Below, piece by piece: positions 18,877 to 27,549 of a stretch of 60,047 nt of DNA; positions within the stretch are counted from its first letter, which is position 1; each line of letters starts with the position of its first letter. The translations under genes were made by a program, and so were the position numbers. The DNA is taken from NCBI GenBank assembly GCA_001770775.1, contig MESA01000005.1, positions 1 through 60,047 of the forward strand. The letters are read 5' to 3'. This DNA is from Burkholderiales bacterium RIFCSPHIGHO2_12_FULL_63_20 (GTDB lineage: Bacteria > Pseudomonadota > Gammaproteobacteria > Burkholderiales > Burkholderiaceae_C). The notes below the pieces were generated by a model. The model saw only the letters and a program-made list of their open reading frames with translations, was not told where the DNA came from and did not search any database.

Positions 18877-19746
18877 TCAGCTCGTCGGGGGGCGCAGACG
18901 CAGCTGGGTCCAGCGCAACAGGTCCTGCCACATCTTGCGCATCTCCGCCTCCTGCGGGGTGCGCAAGGCACTGGACAGCTCGATGGTGACGACCGGCACC
19001 TTCTTGTGCACGCCGCCATAGTTGCCCAGACTGCCCGGGAAGATGCCCACCTGGTCCAGCACCAAGCTCCCCAGCTTCTTGGGCGCCACCACCGGGCCGT
19101 CGTAATCGAGCACGCCATAAGGCGCATGCACGGCCACGATCAAATGCGGTTGCCAGCGCTCCATCTCGTCGTGCAGCCAGCGAGTTTCCGGCTCAGACAG
19201 GGCCCGGTGCCCCGGGAAGCGGCGCGGGTCCTTGCTGGTGCGGTGTTGCCAGTAGCGCGGCGCTTCCTTGTCCCAGTGGGGTGTGGGGAAATTGCGGTTC
19301 AGGTCGACGCCATTGGCATTGGTGCGCGTCGGGCGCGCCTTGAGCATCCCGTCCGGGTTCATCAAGGGCACAAAGCGCCAGTGAATGTTGGCCGGATCGT
19401 CCTGTGCCGCACCAATCCAGTGCAGCACCAGGGCGGTCGAAGAAAGTTCATCGCCATGCACGCCCCCCACCACCAACACGCGCAAGGCGGCCTGCGGCGA
19501 GACCACATCGCGGGTCAACAGGTTGTGGCCCTGCACCGAACGGGCTGGGCCGGGTTGCAGCTGCGCGAGCGCGCACAGCGCCGGGGTCACATTTGGGAGC
19601 TTGCGGGTCATCAGCTCGCAAAAACGGGCGTGAGACTGGATGGGCGTGGCTGACCGAACCACCTCGCCGGAGGGGGCGGCGGTCGCGGCAGCCGAGGCCA
19701 GCACACTCAAGCCGGCCAGCCAGGCAAATGAACGAAAGAAACGCAT
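18877..19746 (-). CDS. Exported M14-family zinc carboxypeptidase/amidase
   Basis: A 289-residue periplasmic M14 peptidase, similar to murein tripeptide amidase MpaA. Zinc ligands are in GGVHGDELS (HxxE) near residue 92 and the His of VAVHAPYGVLDYDG; NANGVDLNRNFP carries substrate-binding Asn and Arg, and VTIELSSA near the C-terminus carries the catalytic Glu. The N-terminal MRFFRSFAWLAGLSVLASAAATAA is a type I signal peptide, so it acts in the periplasm, unlike cytoplasmic E. coli MpaA. The start is the ATG at 19746. It is the last gene of a minus-strand run following ruvA, 47 bases downstream of it. Confidence 0.88.
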   Translation of the reverse strand: MRFFRSFAWLAGLSVLASAAATAAPSGEVVRSATPIQSHARFCELMTRKLPNVTPALCALAQLQPGPARSVQGHNLLTRDVVSPQAALRVLVVGGVHGDELSSTALVLHWIGAAQDDPANIHWRFVPLMNPDGMLKARPTRTNANGVDLNRNFPTPHWDKEAPRYWQHRTSKDPRRFPGHRALSEPETRWLHDEMERWQPHLIVAVHAPYGVLDYDGPVVAPKKLGSLVLDQVGIFPGSLGNYGGVHKKVPVVTIELSSALRTPQEAEMRKMWQDLLRWTQLRLRPPTS

Positions 19747-19793
19747 GATGACCGATGATACCGGCATCATGCGCCGCACGCCATGCGATCCGT

Positions 19794-20369
19794 TCAGCGC
19801 GCCAGCGCCTTGAGGGCCTGCTTGATGCCCTCGCTCACGGTCACATCGCTCGGCAGCGCCTTGAGGGCCAGTTGGGCCTCCTTGTCGGAGTAGCCCAGGG
19901 CGATCAGGGCCTGCAAGATGTCGGTCTGCGTGTCACTGACCGCGCTCCAGTCGGGCGTGGCCAGCACCGGGGCCATCTTGCCCTTGAGCTCCAGCAGCAG
20001 GCGCTCGGCGGTCTTCTTGCCAATGCCGGGCACCTTGACCAGGCGGCTGGTGTCCTGCGCCGCCACGGCCTGGGCCAGCTCGTCTGTGTTCAAGCCCGAC
20101 AGCAGCGCCAGCGCGATGCGTGGTCCCACGCCACTGATCTTGATCAGCTCGCGAAAGGACGCCCGCTCGGTCGGCGTGAGAAAGCCATAGAGCAGCTGCG
20201 CGTCCTCGCGCACGATGAACTGGGTCAACAGCGTGACCTTGGCACCGAGCTCGGGGAGGTTGTAGAAGGTGCTCATGGGCACCTGCACTTCGTAGCCGAC
20301 GCCGTTGACGTCCACCAGCACAAAGGGAGGGGCCTTTTCAGACAGCACCCCGGTCAGTCGAGAGATCAT
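19794..20369 (-). CDS. ruvA: Holliday junction DNA helicase subunit RuvA
   Basis: A 191-residue RuvA, which binds four-way junctions as a tetramer and loads the RuvB motor. Domain I (1-64) starts [12 protein letters not shown] and has VGYEVQVP; domain II carries two helix-hairpin-helix motifs ([15 protein letters not shown] and [19 protein letters not shown]); domain III (about 143-191) is the mobile RuvB-binding domain ([16 protein letters not shown]). Length is normal. It follows the response regulator by 9 bases on the same strand. RuvC and RuvB are not adjacent, which is not the common arrangement. Confidence 0.97.
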   Translation of the reverse strand: MISRLTGVLSEKAPPFVLVDVNGVGYEVQVPMSTFYNLPELGAKVTLLTQFIVREDAQLLYGFLTPTERASFRELIKISGVGPRIALALLSGLNTDELAQAVAAQDTSRLVKVPGIGKKTAERLLLELKGKMAPVLATPDWSAVSDTQTDILQALIALGYSDKEAQLALKALPSDVTVSEGIKQALKALAR

Positions 20370-20378
20370 CGCGCCAGT

Positions 20379-21041
20379 TTAACGACGGAACAGGCCCAGA
20401 CGCTGCGCTTCCAGCGCTGCTTCGGCCCGTGACGACACATTGAGCTTGCGGTAGATCTGCTTGACGTAGTCGGCAATGGTGTGGCGCGACAGGTTGAGCT
20501 GCACCCCGATTTCGGGCAGCGTGAAGCCCTTGGCCACGCGCAGCAGCACCTCGTTTTCGCGGTCGGTCAGTTGCACGTGCGGGGTCACGTTGTCGGGTTC
20601 GCGCATGTGTTGCTGGCGGGCCTGCGTCGTGAAGTACTGGATCACGCGGCGGGCGATGGAGGGCGACAGCGGGGGCTCACCCTGGCTGATGCGCTGCAGC
20701 TGTTCGGAAAGCTGCTCGCGTGTCTGCTCCTTGAGCAGGTAACCAAACGCGCCGGCCTGCAGCGCGGGGAAGAGGTGATCGTCGTCTTCGTGGATGGTCA
20801 CGACCACCGACTGGGCTTCGGGCTGCTTCTCGCGCAATGCCTGCACCACCTCCACACCGGAGCCATCGGGCAGTCCCAGATCGAGCATCGCCACATCGAA
20901 GCGCACGGCATTGACCAACTCCAGCGCGTCATGGATGCGGGAGGCCTCGCTGATCTGGGCGTCCGGGAACACCTGCAGGGCCAGGGCTTTGAGCCAGGCG
21001 CGGATCTCGGGCAGATCTTCGAGGAGAAGAATTTGCTTCAT
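20379..21041 (-). CDS. Response regulator, NarL/LuxR family
   Basis: A 220-residue DNA-binding regulator. The receiver domain (2-120) begins MKQILLLEDLPEIRAW, with phospho-acceptor Asp in VAMLDLGLPDGSGVE near residue 54 and Lys in YLLKEQTREQL. A linker precedes the LuxR HTH (about 155-215): LTDRENEVLLRVAKGFTLPEIG and LSRHTIADYVKQIYRKLN. The start is the ATG at 21041; the frame is open 14 codons further but starts at the receiver beta-strand 1 here. It pairs with the histidine kinase whose stop is 38 bases upstream. Targets unknown. Confidence 0.94.
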   Translation of the reverse strand: MKQILLLEDLPEIRAWLKALALQVFPDAQISEASRIHDALELVNAVRFDVAMLDLGLPDGSGVEVVQALREKQPEAQSVVVTIHEDDDHLFPALQAGAFGYLLKEQTREQLSEQLQRISQGEPPLSPSIARRVIQYFTTQARQQHMREPDNVTPHVQLTDRENEVLLRVAKGFTLPEIGVQLNLSRHTIADYVKQIYRKLNVSSRAEAALEAQRLGLFRR

Positions 21042-21079
21042 GGTGGTGTGACCTCTCTCTACGGATGGAACGTGCGCGC

Positions 21080-23179
21080 TCACTGACTGCGCACGTGATC
21101 CACCATGCGCGCCAGGGTAGGCCCTGGATGCTGCATGGTGGCGACTTCAAGGGGCAGCGTCAGGCGGATGACGGTCCCGAAACCGGGGCCGGACTCCACC
21201 AGACACTGTCCACTGAGCTGTTTGGCGCGGTGCTTCATGCTGGTCATGCCATGACCGCGGTCGGTGCGGTCATCCAGGGCCAGCTCGATGCCCTTGCCGT
21301 TGTCCTGGATGACCAGCACGAAATCGTGCAAGTCCAGGTGCACCTCGGCCGACACGATCACGTGCGACGCGCCGCTGTGCTTGATGACGTTGCTGACCGC
21401 TTCGCGCAGGATGCGCGTGGTCTGCACATAGGTGCGCGAAGACAGGGGCTCTTCGATGATGTCGTTGGGGTTGCGCCATTCGCACTCGATGCCGGCCTGA
21501 CGCAGGCGCGAGACCACCTCGGCGCGCCAGTCGGCCAGCGCATCGGACAGCACCATGGGCCGCCCGGTCAGGCCGCGCACCGACAGGCGCATCTCTTCGA
21601 GCGCTTCGCGCGCCAGCGTCGAGATGCGGTCGTTGTTGCTGGTGTGGACGATGGTCAGAAGCTTGGCCCCCAGGTCGTCGTGCAGGTCGGAGGCGATGCG
21701 CTTGCGCTCCTTCTCGGCCACCTGCTCGGCGCGCAGTTCGGCGATCTGGTTGAAGTTGCGCTCCATCTCGGCCGTGACCTCCTTGACGCGCTGCTCCAGC
21801 TTGGCTTTGGCGCCTTGCGCCGCCTGCAGGGCCTTGGCGTACACCTGCATCAGGCGGATGGCCACGGCCGCATACAGCACCGGCATCACGAAGTGGGTGA
21901 CATGGACGCCCCACAGCTTGATCCAGCCAGCCTGGTAGGACAGCTCAATGCCCAGCACCGCCACGACCACGCCCATGATCACCGACATCAACCAGAACTC
22001 GGGTCGGCGCCGCTTGCCGGCCGCCCACAGGAAGTAGCCGATGCCGGCGCAGATCTCGACGGCAAAGATCGGGTACCACAGGCTCACACCCGCGAAAATG
22101 CGGTCAAAGCCCAGCCACAGCAGGGTCAGGGGCAGCAGCGCGCACTGCGCCCACAGCCAGGCGCGCACGCGCCACATCCACACGGCGCTGATCATGGGCT
22201 GGGCACGGGCACCGGCGTAGCACAGGATGAACTGCACGGCACAGCCCACCAGCGGCGCAAACATCATGGCGATCATCACCTCGACCGTGGCATTGGGCGC
22301 CGGCAGCTCGGTCAGCCAGAAGCGCGCCGTGGCCAGGGACCAGCCGGTGGTCAGCAGGCCAAAGTACATGAGATAGTCCAGGCGACGGATCCAGGCCAGC
22401 CCCAGCGCAAACAGGCCCATCACCGCCAGGATGCCACCCAGCACCCCCGCCAGGGTCGAGGTCCAGAACTCCTGCTCGTCGGACAGGTCGCGGATGTCGG
22501 ACAGCGCGCCGATGCGCACCGACGCCAGTCCGCCGGCGCGCTGGCGGGCCGCCACCTGTTCCAGCGGATAGCCCACCACCTTGAGGTCGAGCACATTGCC
22601 CCGTGCCTTGAGCAGCCCTGAGGGCAGGGCGACCACATGAGAGCGGTAGCAGTGGCGAGCATAGGGGTCGGTCATGCGGCCACCACGGTAGAGCACCTGC
22701 CCATTGAGGTGCACCTCGACGTTGGAGCAGGCACGCTCAATGTAGATCGCTCGCAGGCTCTCGCCGGCGGCATCACGGGCGGCCACGCCATCCAGCTGGA
22801 AGCGATACCAGATGCCGCCTGCGTGGCGAGGGTGGTTGATCGCCCACTCGTCGGGCAGGGCCACCATCCGCCCCGTCGCCCCGTCGGGAAAGCGCTCAGC
22901 GTCGCTGAGCACCACCCACGCGTGGCGGAACGTCTGGACGCCCTCCCCCACCAGGTTGCCAGTGGCCGGATGGCTCAGGCGCACGGCCTCGCGGTTGAGC
23001 AGCAGCAGGCCCCAGCCCACCGACCCGGCCAGCAACAAGCCCATGAACAATGCCATCCAGAACAGGCGCCGCGAGACGCCGCCGGTGCGGTCGGGCGCGG
23101 CATCGCTGCCCCCCTCCTCGGCGGTGCTCCACTCCTGACGGAAACGGCGGGCCCAGGATTGCCACCCGCGATACGACAT
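21080..23179 (-). CDS. Membrane sensor histidine kinase, 7TM-DISM type with HisKA_3
   Basis: A 699-residue kinase. A first membrane helix near residues 45-65 is followed by a periplasmic beta-sandwich (about 75-270: GIWYRFQLDG, VEVHLNGQVLYRGGRM) of the 7TMR-DISM extracellular type, often a carbohydrate- or ligand-binding fold. A block of seven hydrophobic helices (about 275-480) comes next, then a coiled coil and a NarX/DesK-type dimerisation domain with ERKRIASDLHDDLGAKLLTIVH and its phospho-His, and HATPase with REAVSNVIKHSGASHVIV and GKGIE. The start is the ATG at 23179 (MSYRGWQSW). The frame stays open upstream but the extra part is rich in Cys and Arg and not family-like. Cognate regulator follows directly. 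Divergent from phoH. Confidence 0.9.
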   Translation of the reverse strand: MSYRGWQSWARRFRQEWSTAEEGGSDAAPDRTGGVSRRLFWMALFMGLLLAGSVGWGLLLLNREAVRLSHPATGNLVGEGVQTFRHAWVVLSDAERFPDGATGRMVALPDEWAINHPRHAGGIWYRFQLDGVAARDAAGESLRAIYIERACSNVEVHLNGQVLYRGGRMTDPYARHCYRSHVVALPSGLLKARGNVLDLKVVGYPLEQVAARQRAGGLASVRIGALSDIRDLSDEQEFWTSTLAGVLGGILAVMGLFALGLAWIRRLDYLMYFGLLTTGWSLATARFWLTELPAPNATVEVMIAMMFAPLVGCAVQFILCYAGARAQPMISAVWMWRVRAWLWAQCALLPLTLLWLGFDRIFAGVSLWYPIFAVEICAGIGYFLWAAGKRRRPEFWLMSVIMGVVVAVLGIELSYQAGWIKLWGVHVTHFVMPVLYAAVAIRLMQVYAKALQAAQGAKAKLEQRVKEVTAEMERNFNQIAELRAEQVAEKERKRIASDLHDDLGAKLLTIVHTSNNDRISTLAREALEEMRLSVRGLTGRPMVLSDALADWRAEVVSRLRQAGIECEWRNPNDIIEEPLSSRTYVQTTRILREAVSNVIKHSGASHVIVSAEVHLDLHDFVLVIQDNGKGIELALDDRTDRGHGMTSMKHRAKQLSGQCLVESGPGFGTVIRLTLPLEVATMQHPGPTLARMVDHVRSQ

Positions 23180-23309
23180 GCTCAAAACGACTCCTGCTCC
23201 GGCACGGCTGGCGTGCGCTACAAAGATCGATTGATTTTCGCAAGAGATGTCGCCCATTGACGCGCACGGCAAGCGACAATTTGCGTGCTTTCGCTCATTA
23301 CAGGCCTCC

Positions 23310-24389
23310 ATGCAACTGCGCCACAGCTTTTCACCCCCGGATAACTCCCGACTTGCGCATCTGTGCGGATCGCTGGACGAACATCTGCGCACGATCGAAG
23401 CGGCCTTCAATGTGACGCTGAGCCGGCGTGGCGAGCACTTCCGCATCGAGGGCGCGCGCGGCGTGCCGCAGCAGGTGGTCGAGTTGCTGGAATCTCTCTA
23501 TGCGCAATGTGCGCGGCCGCTGAGCGCCGAGATGGTGCAGCTGGCCATCACCTCCGTGCTGGCGGCCCGGCAACGTGCCCAGCAGCCCAAGCGCGGCAGC
23601 ACCACCGACGCGGCCCCGCCCCTGCCCGACGAGGGCACGGACGGCCCCACGCTGCACACCCGCCGCGCCGACCTGCAAGGCCGCACGCCCAACCAGGTTA
23701 GCTACCTGCGCCAGGTGCTGGGCCACGACCTGACCTTCGGCATCGGGCCGGCGGGCACGGGCAAGACCTTCCTGGCGGTGGCATGTGCGGTGGACGCGCT
23801 GGAGCGCAGCAGCGTGCAGCGCATCATCCTGACACGCCCGGCCGTGGAAGCCGGTGAGCGCCTGGGCTTTTTGCCGGGCGACCTCACGCAGAAGGTCGAC
23901 CCCTACCTGCGTCCGCTGTACGACGCGCTGTACGACCTGATGGGGTTTGACCGCGTGACCAAGGCCTTCGAGAAGGGCCTGATCGAGATTGCGCCGCTGG
24001 CCTTCATGCGCGGCCGCACGCTCAACCACGCCTTCATCATCCTCGACGAGGCGCAAAACACCACGCCCGAGCAGATGAAAATGTTCCTCACCCGCATCGG
24101 CTTTGGCTCGCGCGCGGTGGTGACCGGCGACGTCAGCCAGATCGACCTGCCGCGCGGCGCGCGCAGCGGCCTGATCGAGGCCGAACGCATCCTCAAGCGG
24201 GTCAATGGCGTGGCCTTCACTCGCTTCACCTCGGCCGACGTGGTGCGCCACCCGCTGGTCCAGCGCATCGTCGAGGCCTATGACGCGGCCCAGGCCAGCG
24301 AGCCGGAAGCCCCGCGCACCGGCCGCCCGCCGCGTGCCACCGACCGCCCCGGGGCCGCTGTGCCCGACTCCGACCTGCCCACCCCATGA
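23310..24389 (+). CDS. phoH: PhoH-like ATPase
   Basis: A 359-residue P-loop ATPase of the PhoH/PhoL family, linked to RNA metabolism and ribosome quality control. It has an N-terminal KH-like region (about 25-90, [18 protein letters not shown]), Walker A GPAGTGKT near residue 150, [18 protein letters not shown], and Walker [10 protein letters not shown], followed by the family-specific [10 protein letters not shown]. The start is the ATG at 23310 (MQLRHSFSP). The stop overlaps the start of ybeY by 4 bases (ATGA), so the two are translationally coupled, as in many proteobacteria. Confidence 0.95.
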   Translation: MQLRHSFSPPDNSRLAHLCGSLDEHLRTIEAAFNVTLSRRGEHFRIEGARGVPQQVVELLESLYAQCARPLSAEMVQLAITSVLAARQRAQQPKRGSTTDAAPPLPDEGTDGPTLHTRRADLQGRTPNQVSYLRQVLGHDLTFGIGPAGTGKTFLAVACAVDALERSSVQRIILTRPAVEAGERLGFLPGDLTQKVDPYLRPLYDALYDLMGFDRVTKAFEKGLIEIAPLAFMRGRTLNHAFIILDEAQNTTPEQMKMFLTRIGFGSRAVVTGDVSQIDLPRGARSGLIEAERILKRVNGVAFTRFTSADVVRHPLVQRIVEAYDAAQASEPEAPRTGRPPRATDRPGAAVPDSDLPTP

Positions 24390-24826
24390 AACCGACCCTG
24401 AGCCTGAGCCTGCAATTTGCTGACAAGCGCCACCGCGACCTGCTACCCCGCCACAAGGTGGCCCGCTGGCTGAAAGCCGCGCTGGAGACCGATGCCGAAT
24501 TGACCGTGCGCATGGTGGACGCCGAAGAGGGCCAGGCCCTCAACCGCGACTACCGCCAGAAGGACTACGCCACCAATGTGCTGACCTTCGACTACACGCA
24601 AGAGCCGGTGGTGATGGCCGACCTGATCCTGTGCGCGCCGGTGATCGAGCGCGAGGCGCAAGAGCAGAACAAGGCACTGGTGGCGCACTACGCCCACATG
24701 CTGGTGCACGGTGCCCTGCACGCGCAGGGCTGGGATCACCAGGAAGACGACGAAGCCCAGGCCATGGAGCAGCGTGAACGCGAGATCCTGGCGGCCCTCG
24801 GTTTCGACGACCCCTACGCCAGCTGA
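24386..24826 (+). CDS. ybeY: Endoribonuclease YbeY (16S rRNA maturation)
   Basis: A 146-residue zinc-dependent endoribonuclease that helps mature the 3' end of 16S rRNA and removes defective ribosomes. Zinc ligands are in [12 protein letters not shown] (HxxxHxxxxxH) near residues 110-121; the conserved [16 protein letters not shown] block carries the functional Arg. Slightly short of the E. coli protein but complete. Overlaps phoH by 4 bases. The usual next gene, corC, is absent; a diguanylate cyclase follows instead. Confidence 0.96.
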   Translation: MKPTLSLSLQFADKRHRDLLPRHKVARWLKAALETDAELTVRMVDAEEGQALNRDYRQKDYATNVLTFDYTQEPVVMADLILCAPVIEREAQEQNKALVAHYAHMLVHGALHAQGWDHQEDDEAQAMEQREREILAALGFDDPYAS

Positions 24827-24854
24827 GCCGTTTGACACCCGAAAGACCCACGCC

Positions 24855-26306
24855 ATGCCCACCGATCTGTACGCAGAAATGTTTGACCTGGCCCCGGTGT
24901 CGCTGTGGCTGGAAGACTTCAGCGCCGTCAAGGCCCAGTTCGACCAATGGCGCCAGGAGGGCGTCACCGACCTGCGCCACTTCCTGCGCGAGCAGCCCGC
25001 ACGCGTGGCCAACTGCTCCCGGCTCATCCAGGTGCTGCGCGTCAACCAGCGCACCCTGAGCCTGTTCGGCGCCCGCAACCAGGACGAACTGGTGGCCGCG
25101 CTCGACCAGGTGTTCCGCGACGACATGTTCGCGCAGCACATCGAGGAGCTGGGGCAACTGTGGGACGGCCAGCTGCGCTTTGAGAGCGACACGGTGAACT
25201 ACACCTTGCAGGGCACACGCCTGGACATCGCCCTCAAAGCCACGGTGCTGCCCGGCCACGAGGGCAGCTGGGCACGCGTGCTGCTGGCCCTGGAAGACAC
25301 CACCGAACGCCGCCGTGCCGAACGCGCCCTGCGCCAGAGCGAACGCTACGCCAAGGGCCTGTTCGAGCACTCCCCCGTCTCGCTGTGGGTCGAGGATTTC
25401 AGTGGCATCCAGCGTCTGCTGGCCGAGGTCCGCACCCAGGGCGTCGAGGACTTCCGGACCTTCCTGGACGTGCACCCGGAGTTCGTCGTGCGCTGCATGC
25501 AGGAGATCCGCGTCATCGACATCAACCAGCAGACGCTGGACATGTTCCGCGCTCCGGACAAGGACACCTTGCTGTCCAAGCTGGAGTGCGTCTTCCGCGA
25601 CGACATGCGTCCCCACTTCGCCGAGCAGCTCCTGGACCTGTGGCACGGGCGCCTGTTCCAGCAGCGCGAGGTGTTGAACTACGACCTGCACGGGGACAAG
25701 GTCCATGTGTACCTGCAGCTGTCGGTGCTGCCGGGCCACGAGGCCGAGTGGGACCAGGTGCTGGTGTCGCTCACCGACATCTCGGCGCGCAAGAAAGCCG
25801 AAGCCTATCTGGAGTACCTGGGGCAGCACGATGCCCTGACCGGCCTGCGCAACCGCGCGTTTTTCAGCGACGAACTCAACCGGCTGGAGCGCCGGGGCCC
25901 CTGGCCGATCAGCGTCATCGTCATCGACGTGAACAACCTCAAGCTGACCAACGACGAGAACGGCCACGCCGGCGGCGACGCGCAGCTGCGGCGCCTGGGC
26001 GAGGTGCTGCGCAAAGCGGTGGAGCGCCCAGCCACGGCCTCACGCATTGGCGGCGACGAATTCGCCCTGCTGCTGCCTGCCACCGATGCCCGAGGCGCGG
26101 AGCACCTGATCGACCAGTTGCATGAGCTGATTGCCGTCAACAACCAGTTCCATGGGGGCATTCCGCTGAGCGTGTCCATCGGCCGGGCGACCAGCCAGGA
26201 CGGCGAGCGCCTGGAGCAGCTGGTGCACCGGGCCGATCAGGAGATGTACAACGCCAAGCGCCGCCACTACGCCCGCCAGGACCGCGACCGGCGCCAGGCA
26301 GACTGA
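24855..26306 (+). CDS. Diguanylate cyclase with two duplicated PAS domains
   Basis: A 483-residue soluble protein. Residues about 8-150 and 168-315 are two copies of the same PAS-like module; both begin with APVSLWLEDFS or SPVSLWVEDFS, contain VFRDDM, and end with a VLPGHE-x-x-W block leading into TERRRAE or SARKKAE coils. The GGDEF domain (about 320-480) has DALTGLRNRAFF and an intact RIGGDEFALLLP, so it should make cyclic di-GMP from GTP. No RxxD inhibitory site is seen five residues ahead of GGDEF, which suggests no product inhibition. The start is the ATG at 24855. It lies 28 bases after ybeY and may share its transcript. Confidence 0.9.
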   Translation: MPTDLYAEMFDLAPVSLWLEDFSAVKAQFDQWRQEGVTDLRHFLREQPARVANCSRLIQVLRVNQRTLSLFGARNQDELVAALDQVFRDDMFAQHIEELGQLWDGQLRFESDTVNYTLQGTRLDIALKATVLPGHEGSWARVLLALEDTTERRRAERALRQSERYAKGLFEHSPVSLWVEDFSGIQRLLAEVRTQGVEDFRTFLDVHPEFVVRCMQEIRVIDINQQTLDMFRAPDKDTLLSKLECVFRDDMRPHFAEQLLDLWHGRLFQQREVLNYDLHGDKVHVYLQLSVLPGHEAEWDQVLVSLTDISARKKAEAYLEYLGQHDALTGLRNRAFFSDELNRLERRGPWPISVIVIDVNNLKLTNDENGHAGGDAQLRRLGEVLRKAVERPATASRIGGDEFALLLPATDARGAEHLIDQLHELIAVNNQFHGGIPLSVSIGRATSQDGERLEQLVHRADQEMYNAKRRHYARQDRDRRQAD

Positions 26307-26346
26307 CCTCACCGGCCCCAGTGCACCGCCGGGGCCCAGGTCCGCC

Positions 26347-27465
26347 TCAGGCGGCCTTCAAGCCACTGAGGAAGCCTGTGGTGCCACCGTCGTGCAGGCA
26401 ACGGGGCTTCCACCCGCCCACGCGCTTGGCGATCTCGGCAATGTGATCGGGCGTGGTGCCGCAGCAGCCGCCGGCGATGTTCAAGAAACCGGCTTTGGCG
26501 AACTCTTCGACCAGGCTGCCGGTGATCTCGGGCGTTTCGTCAAACCCTGTGTCGCTCATCGGGTTGGGCAGACCGGCGTTGGGGTAGCAGCTGATGTAGG
26601 TGTCCCCGGCGATCTTGGCCAGCTCTTCGATGTAGGGGCGCATCAGCGTGGCACCCAGCGCGCAGTTCAGACCGATGGCAATGGGGTGCGCGTGGCGCAC
26701 CGAGTGCCAGAAGGCGCTCACGGTCTGGCCCGAGAGGATGCGGCCCGACGCGTCGGTGACGGTGCCCGAGATGATGATGGGCAGGCGCTCACCGGTGTCC
26801 TCGAACAGCTCGTCGATCGCAAAGATGGCGGCCTTGGCGTTGAGCGTGTCGAAAATCGTCTCGACCAGGAAGACGTCGCAGCCGCCTTCCATCAGGGCCT
26901 TGGCCTGCTCGTAGTAGGCCTGGCGCAGGGTGTCGAAATCGACGTTGCGGGCGCCGGCGTCGTTCACGTCCGGGCTGATGCTGGCGGTCTTGGGGGTCGG
27001 GCCGATGGCACCGGCCACAAAGCGCGGCTTGTCGGGCGTGCTGTACTTGTCGCAGCATTCGCGCGCCAGCTTGGCGGCTGCGAGGTTCATCTCGTAGGCC
27101 AGCTCGGGCAGCTCGTAGTCGTCCTGGGCCACGGTGGTGGCGCCGAAGGTGTTGGTCTCGATCAGGTCGGCCCCGGCAGCGAGATACTGCTCGTGGATCT
27201 CGCGGATCACCTCGGGCTTGGTCAGCTGCAGCAGCTCGTTGTTGCCCTTGAGGTCCTTGGGGTGATCGGCGAAACGGGTGCCCCGGTAGTCGGCTTCCGT
27301 CAGCTTGTAGCGCTGGATCATGGTGCCCATGGCGCCATCGAGCACGACGATGCGCTCGCGCATGATCTGGGGCAACTGGGCCGCACGGGTGTAGGGGCGA
27401 CGCTCGACCGGGGGCAAAACCGAGGCAGCGTCAGCGCGGGCAGCAGAGGAAGCAGGGGTGTTCAT
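26347..27465 (-). CDS. metH: Methionine synthase, separate homocysteine-binding module
   Basis: A 372-residue protein matching only the N-terminal homocysteine S-methyltransferase domain of cobalamin-dependent MetH, which transfers a methyl group to homocysteine. It contains [30 protein letters not shown], and the three zinc Cys in GLNCALGA (near 255) and GGCCGTTP (near 337-338). Full MetH is about 1,230 residues with folate, cobalamin and activation domains. Here the frame ends cleanly at residue 372 with a compact C-terminus, and the next gene is a convergent diguanylate cyclase. The remaining domains must be encoded outside this window. Separately encoded modules are known in Burkholderiales, so this is probably a real split gene, not a break. 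Confidence 0.9.
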   Translation of the reverse strand: MNTPASSAARADAASVLPPVERRPYTRAAQLPQIMRERIVVLDGAMGTMIQRYKLTEADYRGTRFADHPKDLKGNNELLQLTKPEVIREIHEQYLAAGADLIETNTFGATTVAQDDYELPELAYEMNLAAAKLARECCDKYSTPDKPRFVAGAIGPTPKTASISPDVNDAGARNVDFDTLRQAYYEQAKALMEGGCDVFLVETIFDTLNAKAAIFAIDELFEDTGERLPIIISGTVTDASGRILSGQTVSAFWHSVRHAHPIAIGLNCALGATLMRPYIEELAKIAGDTYISCYPNAGLPNPMSDTGFDETPEITGSLVEEFAKAGFLNIAGGCCGTTPDHIAEIAKRVGGWKPRCLHDGGTTGFLSGLKAA

Positions 27466-27505
27466 GCGCCCATTTTAGAGTTTGCCTGCGTGTTGCGCCC
27501 GCGCC

Positions 27506-27549
27506 GTGTGCATCCCCCTGCGGAAAGCTTATAAAGCGAGGATGCACAC
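27506..27549. promoter_or_regulatory. 10-bp inverted repeat spanning the channel gene start
   Basis: GTGTGCATCC (27506-27515) and GGATGCACAC (27540-27549) are perfect inverted arms separated by 24 bases. The right arm contains the ATG (27542) of the channel gene and part of its ribosome site. The loop contains a smaller GCTT-ATA-AAGC hairpin (27527-27537) and TATAAA (27530-27535), a good -10 element. It may be a DNA operator over the promoter, or an RNA stem that hides the start codon if transcription begins upstream. Confidence 0.55.

Noticed and set aside
26307..26346. A Rho-independent terminator between the cyclase and MetH genes
   Set aside because: GGCCCC and GGGGCC arms are present, but neither strand has a following T-run, so I did not list it as a terminator.
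27466..27541. A cobalamin or SAM riboswitch ahead of the MetH module
   Set aside because: The 76-base divergent gap is too short for either class and shows no B12-box-like sequence.
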